Part shown: in pieces, positions 51,905 to 58,079 of the stretch
Position numbering within the stretch: position 1 is the stretch's first letter
How the letters are laid out: each line of letters opens with the position of its first letter
Origin: Peribacillus saganii
Lineage (GTDB): Bacteria > Bacillota > Bacilli > Bacillales > DSM-1321
Direction: 5' to 3'
Length of the DNA stretch: 58,079 nt
Assembly: GCF_003429095.1 (NCBI RefSeq)
Contig: NZ_QVTE01000048.1
Span: 1-58,079, forward strand
Notes under the pieces: model-generated
Databases searched by the model: none
The model's input: only the letters and a program-made list of their open reading frames with translations
What the model was told of the DNA's origin: nothing
Made by a program: the position numbers and the translations under genes

Positions 51905-51974
51905 GCTGGCTATGGATTGGTCCCTTTTCCTTATCAAACCGATGTAAGGAGCGGGACTCTTCCCTAGAGCCAGC
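51905..51974 (-). terminator. Extended three-segment hairpin terminator after yabA
   Basis: GCTGGCT/AGCCAGC (51968-51974 with 51905-51911 read on the - strand), GTCCC/GGGAC (51953-51957 with 51920-51924) and TCCTTA/TAAGGA (51945-51950 with 51928-51933) nest in one 70-nt rod. TTTTTT follows. It is much longer than other terminators in the window. Confidence 0.65.
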
Positions 51975-51980
51975 CATGAA

Positions 51981-52349
51981 TTATTTTTTATTTAAAAAGG
52001 AGAGGCAGAACATACAATCCCCATCTTTCCTTGGACTTCCAAATTGAAGATTGCAAATATGAAAGCCTTCCTGGTACAGGCGGGCAAGATTATCATATCC
52101 TTCCCCAATATCCGCCGATTTATCGTCTTTACGGTTAGCCTGTCTCTGTTTCTTTTCAGCCTTTTGTAAAAAACCGTTCACTGAATCTTGATCTAATCGT
52201 CTGCGCAGATTATCGTTTTCAAGCTTAAGTGAGTTATTCTCTTCCAGAATTTCAGCAAGATGCTGCTTTAATGCTCCCAGTTGCTGGTATAAATGCCCTA
52301 TTTGGGCTTCCATATTCGTTACTGAGTCAAACACTTCTTTTTTATCCAC
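51981..52349 (-). CDS. yabA: Replication initiation control protein YabA
   Basis: Binds DnaA and the DnaN clamp to prevent over-initiation. The 122-residue protein has an N-terminal leucine-zipper tetramerisation region (about 10-60, [20 protein letters not shown] then [12 protein letters not shown]), a charged linker, and a C-terminal zinc domain with the His-x-Cys and CMFC ligands ([18 protein letters not shown]). It lies 16 bp after ricT at the end of the darA-yaaR-holB-ricT-yabA operon. Confidence 0.95.
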   Translation of the reverse strand: MDKKEVFDSVTNMEAQIGHLYQQLGALKQHLAEILEENNSLKLENDNLRRRLDQDSVNGFLQKAEKKQRQANRKDDKSADIGEGYDNLARLYQEGFHICNLQFGSPRKDGDCMFCLSFLNKK

Positions 52350-52365
52350 GCTCTACACCACCTTA

Positions 52366-53193
52366 TTAATCTGTGGCTTGAATAGATATGGCTCCCTCTT
52401 TTAGAATCTCATCTAAAGTATACTCTAATACTCTTTCTTGTTCGATGATTTCAACCTGAAGCACTCGTTCTAGAATATTAAGCCCTACTACCTTGCCTTT
52501 TCCGTTAGGGGTATCAATATATTCACCCAGATCAGGAAGTTCTTCTTTCGCACTTTCATATTCATCATTTTCATACTTTAAGCAGCACATTAAACGTCCG
52601 CAAAGACCGGATATTTTAGTCGGATTCAAGGATAAGTTCTGATCTTTGGCCATTTTGATAGAAACTGGCTCAAAATCGCCAAGGAACGTGGAACAGCAAA
52701 GCATCCTGCCGCACGGACCAATTCCCCCAAGCATTTTTGCCTCATCCCGGACACCAATTTGACGCAATTCAATACGGGTACGGAAAATGGATGCCAGGTC
52801 TTTCACCAACTCCCGGAAGTCCACACGCCCATCCGCTGTAAAGTAGAAAATGACCTTATTACGGTCAAATGTATATTCAACATCAACCAGCTTCATATCC
52901 AACTGATGTGCTTCAACCTTCTGGCAGCATGTTTCATATGCTTCTTGTGCGGCTGTTTTATTTTCTTCCACAATCAATCTGTCTTTCACATCCGCAATTC
53001 GGAGCACCTTTTTCAACGGCAAAACAACATCGTTGTCACCTACTTGCTTGCGAGCCGTCACAACTTTCCCAAACTCTACACCGCGGACAGTCTCAACAAT
53101 AACATACTCATCCTTTGGTATGATTAAATCGCCCGGGTCAAAGTAGTATATCTTGCCCGCTTTCTTAAAGCGGACTCCTACAACATCATACAA
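52366..53193 (-). CDS. ricT: RicT (YaaT), PSP1-domain regulator
   Basis: Part of the RicA-RicF-RicT complex that carries Fe-S clusters and promotes RNase Y-dependent mRNA maturation, competence, biofilm and sporulation in B. subtilis. The 275-residue protein is mostly a PSP1 domain; its cysteine cluster is complete (GPCGRMLCCSTF, about residues 165-176, and GLCGRLMCCLKYE, about 196-208). Its start overlaps the holB stop by 8 bp. Confidence 0.95.
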   Translation of the reverse strand: MYDVVGVRFKKAGKIYYFDPGDLIIPKDEYVIVETVRGVEFGKVVTARKQVGDNDVVLPLKKVLRIADVKDRLIVEENKTAAQEAYETCCQKVEAHQLDMKLVDVEYTFDRNKVIFYFTADGRVDFRELVKDLASIFRTRIELRQIGVRDEAKMLGGIGPCGRMLCCSTFLGDFEPVSIKMAKDQNLSLNPTKISGLCGRLMCCLKYENDEYESAKEELPDLGEYIDTPNGKGKVVGLNILERVLQVEIIEQERVLEYTLDEILKEGAISIQATD

Positions 53194-54202
53194 ATGATGA
53201 TCCCTCCTGCAAATTCAGCACAAGCTGCTCCATCAACAGCTGTGGATTTGTATTGGACATCAGTTTCCTCTTGGCTTCCAAAATAAAGCCCATTTTATCT
53301 GCCAGGCGCTTTTGGGAAATATGGAGAGCGTGAGATTCATATTCACCAATATTATTCCGAAAAATCACAAGATTCGGCTTGTCCAACTGAATGTATAATA
53401 AATCTTTATAGATAAGAAGTAATAGATCAAGACCACGGTCCAGCTGTTCTTTATCTTTAAAATGCAAAAACCATTCCTCCTGAAGATACAATAAAGCCTT
53501 CAAGGGATTTTGCCTCTGCATTTCATATAATTTTAACACTATTTTTTGGGCTTGTGCAAACCATTCTTCTGAGCTCCATCGCAAACCTTCTTCAAAGCTA
53601 TGCGTAAGGTGGGAAATAATAGATGAAGTTTGAGGGTCGACTCCGTTTTCTACTAGCTTATCTTTCAGTCTTTGGGGAGACAAAGGCTTAAACGTCAAGG
53701 CCTGGCAGCGGGAAAGAATAGTAGGCAGAATCCGTTGTACCTGTTCGGTAATCAAAAAGGCATTAGTGTCCGCATGTGGCTCTTCCAGAAATTTCAATAA
53801 ACTGTTAGCTGCATTTACAGACATTTTATCAGCGTCTACAATCGTATAAATCTTTCTTTTAGATTCGACACTTTTTTTAGAGAATTCATCCTGCAATTTT
53901 TTTATTTGGTCTTTTTTTATGGATAATCCATCCGGCTCCACAATATGGACATCTGGATGGTTTCCGCTTGTAATGCGCTTGCAGTTCGCACATTGCTCGC
54001 AGGGCATATATTCATCAATTAATTCAAGACATAGGAGACTCTTTGCAAAGAGCTGGGCCACCTCCCGTTTGCCTGTACCCTTCTCCCCTTCTAAAAGGTA
54101 TGCATGAGCAACCCGGTTCTTTTTCATAGTGCTTTTTATCATATTTAAAATATCTGGCTGAATCGCCTGGAGTTCTCTCCAATTTTCCGTCAAAAAAATC
54201 AT
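53186..54202 (-). CDS. holB: DNA polymerase III delta-prime subunit
   Basis: Clamp-loader subunit that helps place the sliding clamp on DNA. The 338-residue protein has an AAA+ fold with EGEKGTGKREVAQLFAKSLL, the zinc cysteines CEQCANCKRI, the sensor region VDADKMSVNAANSLLKFLEEP, and the SRC motif (ILSRCQAL, about 165). It is located between yaaR (5 bp) and ricT (overlap 8 bp), the order known from B. subtilis. Confidence 0.95.
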   Translation of the reverse strand: MIFLTENWRELQAIQPDILNMIKSTMKKNRVAHAYLLEGEKGTGKREVAQLFAKSLLCLELIDEYMPCEQCANCKRITSGNHPDVHIVEPDGLSIKKDQIKKLQDEFSKKSVESKRKIYTIVDADKMSVNAANSLLKFLEEPHADTNAFLITEQVQRILPTILSRCQALTFKPLSPQRLKDKLVENGVDPQTSSIISHLTHSFEEGLRWSSEEWFAQAQKIVLKLYEMQRQNPLKALLYLQEEWFLHFKDKEQLDRGLDLLLLIYKDLLYIQLDKPNLVIFRNNIGEYESHALHISQKRLADKMGFILEAKRKLMSNTNPQLLMEQLVLNLQEGSSFV

Positions 54203-54207
54203 CTCAC

Positions 54208-54648
54208 TTAAGTGTATAAATTAATAAGAAGGCCTTTGATTTCACCTATTTTATTAAGAATATCAATAGAATTTTTTTCTTTATTGACTACTTCTTCGGT
54301 GATTTCTACTAATTTTTCATCAATCGTTTCAACAATCTTTAAAGGACGGCTTTGGCCAAACTGGTTCCAGCTGTTTGACTGGTTTAGCTCCATGCCAAAG
54401 TCAACAGCTTGGCGTACAAATCTTTTTACGAGTGTTTTAAACTTCGCCAGATCCTTAAATGTCCGGGAACGGGAAAGCCTTTCTCCTGCTCCTTCTATAT
54501 CAACCAATAATTTATTTAAAACATTATATTGCATTTTTTGATCTTGTTTTTGTACCATCTCTTGAAACCTAACATTGCCGCTGGATAACTGTTTTGCATC
54601 TGCTCGCGGCTTATCTACTTTTACATGCAATTCCTGATTAATTTTCAT
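54208..54648 (-). CDS. yaaR: DUF327 protein YaaR
   Basis: A 146-residue, mostly helical, charged protein of unknown function, always beside darA and holB in Bacillus. Recognisable features are SSGNVRFQEMVQKQDQKM and FKTLVKRFVRQAVDFGMEL. The frame stays open another 70 codons upstream, but that part lies over darA in another frame and is not protein-like. ATG 54648, with AGGATG about ten bases before it, is the start. A structural partner of the replication or c-di-AMP neighbours is conceivable but unsupported. Confidence 0.88.
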   Translation of the reverse strand: MKINQELHVKVDKPRADAKQLSSGNVRFQEMVQKQDQKMQYNVLNKLLVDIEGAGERLSRSRTFKDLAKFKTLVKRFVRQAVDFGMELNQSNSWNQFGQSRPLKIVETIDEKLVEITEEVVNKEKNSIDILNKIGEIKGLLINLYT

Positions 54649-54664
54649 TTTGACTGCACATCCT

Positions 54665-54997
<333 letters not shown>

Positions 54998-55205
54998 TTA
55001 TTCCCTCCAAATGTAGGATACCGTTTACTCTATTATTTCTATTATAACAATTATTTTTACCCAAAACAGAGCCTAACAGGCATTTTCGTTTAATAATAAT
55101 CATCTGGGCTAATTTATATGGCAATACTATCATCTGCAACATTCTTTTATGTTGCCACGCAGGTTATACAGTCCTCCTTACATGGAAAAAAATTTGATCA
55201 AAAAA

Positions 55206-55228
55206 ATCTCTGCTAAGTAGGCAGAGAT
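55206..55228 (-). terminator. tmk terminator
   Basis: ATCTCTGC / GCAGAGAT (55206-55213 with 55221-55228) followed by TTTTTTTGATC on the - strand. The 5' arm touches the tmk stop codon. Confidence 0.85.
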
Positions 55229-55869
55229 CATTGTAATTTTCGGCTGATAATTTCTAACATTTTATTTTTCGTTTCCTCCAGGACGCTCTCGAGCTGCTTT
55301 CTGGCATCGATGATGTGAAATCTTAGTGGATCTTTCTTCATTACAAGAAAATAACCCTCTCTAACCTTTTTATGAAACTCAAGCTTTTCCAGGTCCAATC
55401 TGTTTACTTCCCTATCACCGCTTTTCTGAATCCTCTTTAACCCTTCTTCAGGCTCTATATCGAAATAGAAAGTGGCATCAGGCAAAAATCCTTCAATCGC
55501 AAACTGATTTATTCTGTAAACCTCATCAATCCCCAGACCGCGGGCATGTCCTTGATAAGCCAGGGAACTGTCTATAAAACGATCGCACAGCACAATTTTC
55601 CCTTGCTCGATAGCAGGCTTCACCCGTTCAACTAAATGCTGCCTTCTCGCAGCCGCATACAGCAAGGCTTCCGTTCTTCCATCCATTTCGGTATTTTGCT
55701 TATTTAAAATAACATGACGAATCTGCTCAGAAATGGAAATGCCACCTGGCTCCCGTGTCAAAAGAACATCATGGCCTTGGCTTTCAAGTAATTCGCAAGT
55801 TTTTTGTAATACAGTTGTCTTTCCCGCACCGTCCGGACCCTCTGCGGTGATAAATATTCCTTGTTTCAT
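55228..55869 (-). CDS. tmk: Thymidylate kinase
   Basis: Phosphorylates dTMP to dTDP. The 213-residue protein has the P-loop [12 protein letters not shown] (about residues 9-20), the DR(x) motif [14 protein letters not shown] with the catalytic Arg (about 94-107), and a lysine/arginine-containing LID region ([11 protein letters not shown]). It follows yaaO after about 60 bp and ends in its own terminator before darA, so clamp-loader genes start a new transcript. Confidence 0.97.
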   Translation of the reverse strand: MKQGIFITAEGPDGAGKTTVLQKTCELLESQGHDVLLTREPGGISISEQIRHVILNKQNTEMDGRTEALLYAAARRQHLVERVKPAIEQGKIVLCDRFIDSSLAYQGHARGLGIDEVYRINQFAIEGFLPDATFYFDIEPEEGLKRIQKSGDREVNRLDLEKLEFHKKVREGYFLVMKKDPLRFHIIDARKQLESVLEETKNKMLEIISRKLQ

Positions 55870-55931
55870 TATGTTACCCCCAACTTATGTATCCGTTTCA
55901 GTATACATGATTTAACGCCGATCGGTCAGGA

Positions 55932-57362
55932 TTATTCAAAAACCAATAACATACCATCTGATAAGGTCTCTCCGCCATGAAATCTGGCCCCTGCCTTCAT
56001 TAGGTCTTGAAGATAGCTTATCCTGCTTTCATCAATCGTCTCTCCAGCCATGAATAACGGAATGCCCGGAGGATAAGGAATAACTGTTTCCGCAATTATC
56101 TTTCCTTTGCACTCCTGTATAGATGCCAGTTTATTTGGTTTCTGTTTCATTTCTTTATATGTTAATTTCGGTTTTGAAACAGTGAGCTTTTTATAAGGAT
56201 ACGTGATGCTTGAGATGGATTCATCTTTCTCGGCCATCATAACTGCTTCGGTTACGCGTACTATTGTTTCAGTAAGCGGATAATTTGTTAATGACAACGG
56301 TAAAACAAATAATATATTTTTTAAATCTGCCAGTTCTGTATATACTCCCTTTTCTTCAAGCAATCTTTGAAGATTGTACCCTGATACCCCATCTGCCTGG
56401 AGGGTAATTTTTAAAGGATCAACGATCATATTTTCCTCTTTTGAAATTTTGACTCCTGTAATTTGTGAGAGTTCTCTTTTAAACCTGGTGCTCTCTTCAA
56501 TAAATTTGAGCTTATCCTTTTCTGCATAGGTTGCTGCAAATTGCCGTGCAAGATCAAGGGAAGCCATGATTGGATAAGAAGGACTGCTCGACTGCAGCAT
56601 CTGCAGAAAAAACCGTATTTTTTCTGAGTCAATCTTGTCACCATTGATATGTAAATAAGAACCCATTGTCATAGCGGGCAGCGTTTTATGGGCTGACTGA
56701 ATCACTACATCCGCTCCTGCTGTTAATGATGAAACTGGAAATGGAGCACCTAACGCAAAATGGGCCCCATGAGCCTCATCTACTAAAACAATTATGTCTT
56801 TCTTATGTGCAGCAGCAATCACTTCCGAAATATCCTCACTAACCCCATAATAGTTGGGGTATGTTAAAATAATTGCCTTTGCCTCGGGATAGATGGCCAT
56901 CGCTTCGGTCACTGTTTCCTTCGTTACTCCTCCGGCAAACCCCCATTCCTCATAGTAAACAGGCTCCAGATATACCGGCTTCACATTTGCCAGCATTAAA
57001 CCATGCAGGATTGATTTATGGCAATTACGCTGCACCAGAACGGTGTCGTCTTCATCACAGGCAGCCAATATCATTGCCATATTTCCAGCACTGCTGCCAC
57101 TCACTAAGAAAAAACTTTCCTTAGCACCATAAAAATCCGCTAATAATTTTTGCGCTTCTAAAATGGGGCCCTCTGGAGAATGCAAATCATCCAGCCCTGA
57201 TAATTCCGTGGCATCCAATTGAAGCACTCTCTCAAAAACATCCTGTCCCTTCTTGTGAAAAACCAATCCATTTTTATGTCCCGGAACATGAAAAGAGATT
57301 GGTTTCCTTTCAGCATGCCGCAGCAGTGCCTCATACAAAGGCGCCCTGTCTTGATTCATCAT
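55932..57362 (-). CDS. yaaO: Orn/Lys/Arg decarboxylase-family protein YaaO
   Basis: PLP-dependent decarboxylase of fold type I. The 476-residue protein has ISFHVPGHKNG (about residues 25-35), LVSGSSAGNMAMILA, VDEAHGAHF, the PLP-lysine motif QSAHKTLPAMTMGSYLH (about 232), and a C-terminal domain with PYPPGIPLFMAGE. The substrate (lysine, arginine or other) cannot be read from sequence. Three ATGs in a row (57365, 57362, 57359) follow GAGGAAG; I picked the middle one. It lies directly upstream of tmk, as in B. subtilis. Confidence 0.9.
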   Translation of the reverse strand: MMNQDRAPLYEALLRHAERKPISFHVPGHKNGLVFHKKGQDVFERVLQLDATELSGLDDLHSPEGPILEAQKLLADFYGAKESFFLVSGSSAGNMAMILAACDEDDTVLVQRNCHKSILHGLMLANVKPVYLEPVYYEEWGFAGGVTKETVTEAMAIYPEAKAIILTYPNYYGVSEDISEVIAAAHKKDIIVLVDEAHGAHFALGAPFPVSSLTAGADVVIQSAHKTLPAMTMGSYLHINGDKIDSEKIRFFLQMLQSSSPSYPIMASLDLARQFAATYAEKDKLKFIEESTRFKRELSQITGVKISKEENMIVDPLKITLQADGVSGYNLQRLLEEKGVYTELADLKNILFVLPLSLTNYPLTETIVRVTEAVMMAEKDESISSITYPYKKLTVSKPKLTYKEMKQKPNKLASIQECKGKIIAETVIPYPPGIPLFMAGETIDESRISYLQDLMKAGARFHGGETLSDGMLLVFE

Positions 57363-57455
57363 CATCTTCCTCACATTATGAAGTATGATTATTTTATCAA
57401 AATTTCTCTAGGAAACACATATATGGGTGATTGTGGAGATTCACCTGAAACTAAA

Positions 57456-57478
57456 AAAAGGATTCTAAGAACCCTTTT
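57456..57478 (-). terminator. gin terminator
   Basis: AAAAGGGTTC / GAATCCTTTT on the - strand (one G-U) with a T-run, overlapping the gin stop codon. Confidence 0.75.
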
Positions 57479-57680
57479 AGGAATAAATCTCTGGTGTCGT
57501 CACCTTTTTAAGTTTATTTAAATAAAATCGATATTGTGGATCACTTGTTTCTGTCCTAACCATTTCCTTTTCACAATCTCCGCAAATAAAAGATGTATAT
57601 AGATGTATGCCTAAAAGCTTGGATTGTTCGCAAATGATGCAGGTTTCACCAACTTTTTTAACCGCAGCTGTTGTTTCCAC
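57477..57680 (-). CDS. gin: Anti-sigma-G factor Gin (CsfB)
   Basis: Small zinc protein made in the early forespore that keeps sigma-G inactive until engulfment. The 67-residue protein has the Gin zinc motif CIICEQSKLLGIHLYTSFICGDC and the family end TSDPQYRFYLNKL...TPEIYS. The longest frame starts at ATG 57695, but the predicted sigma-F transcript begins at about that base. GTG 57680 stands six bases after GGAGGTG, so it is the better start. Confidence 0.92.
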   Translation of the reverse strand: METTAAVKKVGETCIICEQSKLLGIHLYTSFICGDCEKEMVRTETSDPQYRFYLNKLKKVTTPEIYS

Positions 57681-57700
57681 CCTTTCCACCTCCATGCCCT

Positions 57701-57730
57701 TATTCTTCCCGATAACCCATTATTGTATAC
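57701..57730 (-). promoter_or_regulatory. Candidate sigma-F promoter of gin
   Basis: GTATA (57726-57730), 15 bp, GGGAAGAATA (57701-57710) on the - strand. It matches GYWTA-N15/16-GGNNANAHTR at every defined position, and B. subtilis csfB is sigma-F-dependent. Confidence 0.75.
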
Positions 57731-57839
57731 AATTTTAAGAATTTTTTAACCATCAATTATCTGCCTATAACAATGTATGTAATAACAAGATACTGTGTGT
57801 ATGTCTATAAAGAAGTTTTTTAGAAGGATCAGATTTTTA

Positions 57840-57990
57840 AATATCACTAGAAAAAAATACGGCCATCCTTTTAGCAGATCCTTCATTTTGCCCGGTAACC
57901 TCCTACCCTCCGCAGGACTTGCACAGGGTATGCTGACTTATATGTTGGCCCCAGGACGTGGCGCTCTAAGCCTTGGTTCCCTTTCCTTCT
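57840..57990 (-). repeat. Possible very decayed copy of the mosaic repeat
   Basis: GGACTTGCACAGG (reverse complement of CCTGTGCAAGTCC in copy E) and GGCGCTCTAAGCC recall the family, but end motifs are lost. No gene was found in this stretch. Confidence 0.25.
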
Positions 57991-58036
57991 AGTTCCCCCC
58001 ATTCAGGTATTTGCCTTACGGTTCCAGAAAAATAAA

Positions 58037-58060
58037 AACGACCAGCATCAGCTGATCGTT
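58037..58060 (-). terminator. Terminator of the next gene beyond the right edge
   Basis: AACGATCAGC / GCTGGTCGTT on the - strand followed by TTTTTATTTTT. A - strand gene must end just outside the window. Confidence 0.8.
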
Positions 58061-58079
58061 CATTTGCCTGGCAACGTCC

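Overview
The window is a stretch of ordinary chromosome from a low-GC, spore-forming Firmicute of the family Bacillaceae (Bacillus or a close relative). It is not B. subtilis itself, because the proteins differ from the B. subtilis orthologues as I remember them. The reasons are the gene order, which follows the origin-proximal B. subtilis segment from gin/yaaO to lysS read backwards, and the many sporulation genes (gin, yabG, sspF, spoVG, fin, spoVT, yabP, yabQ, spoIIE, abrB). I recognise 57 protein genes and one tRNA. Only abrB and tRNA-Met are on the + strand; everything else reads right to left.

Layout from right to left, the direction of most transcription: gin, yaaO-tmk, then darA-yaaR-holB-ricT-yabA (c-di-AMP receptor, clamp loader, biofilm/sporulation regulator, replication control), trmN-yazA-rsmI, divergent abrB, metG, tatD, yabE, rnmV-rsmA, yabG, veg, sspF, ispE, purR-ridA, spoVG, glmU-prs, ctc, pth, fin, mfd, spoVT, yabM-yabN-rqcP-yabP-yabQ-divIC, yabR, tRNA-Met, spoIIE, yabS-yabT-tilS-hprT, ftsH, coaX-hslO-yacD, cysK, the folate operon pabB-pabA-pabC-folP-folB-folK-yazB, dusB and lysS. 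At the left edge the - strand carries two promoter-like sequences and a boxA-containing leader. A ribosomal RNA operon should therefore start just outside the window.

The regulatory DNA is readable. It includes a spoIIE promoter with 21 bp between -35 and -10 and nearby Spo0A boxes, an abrB promoter with Spo0A boxes below it and three more phased upstream, candidate sigma-F promoters for gin and fin, a sigma-G candidate for spoVT, a sigma-H candidate for spoVG, tandem veg promoters, and a parS-like ParB site inside the metG terminator hairpin. Several starts were moved inward from the longest reading frame because a ribosome binding site and family length agree (for example TTG for ispE and sspF, GTG for pabB and gin).

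I found no undescribed multi-gene system. The main signal not explained by known genes is a family of at least seven mosaic, non-coding repeats of about 120-390 bp in intergenic gaps at 21.3, 32.8-34.3, 41.7-42.1 and 43.8-44.3 kb. They share end motifs and a long foldable core. Three lie between a gene's 3' end and its terminator, one abuts the prs stop codon, and one replaces nearly all native DNA upstream of yabG and carries a nested 60-bp insertion flanked by 9-bp direct repeats. I do not know a name for this family.
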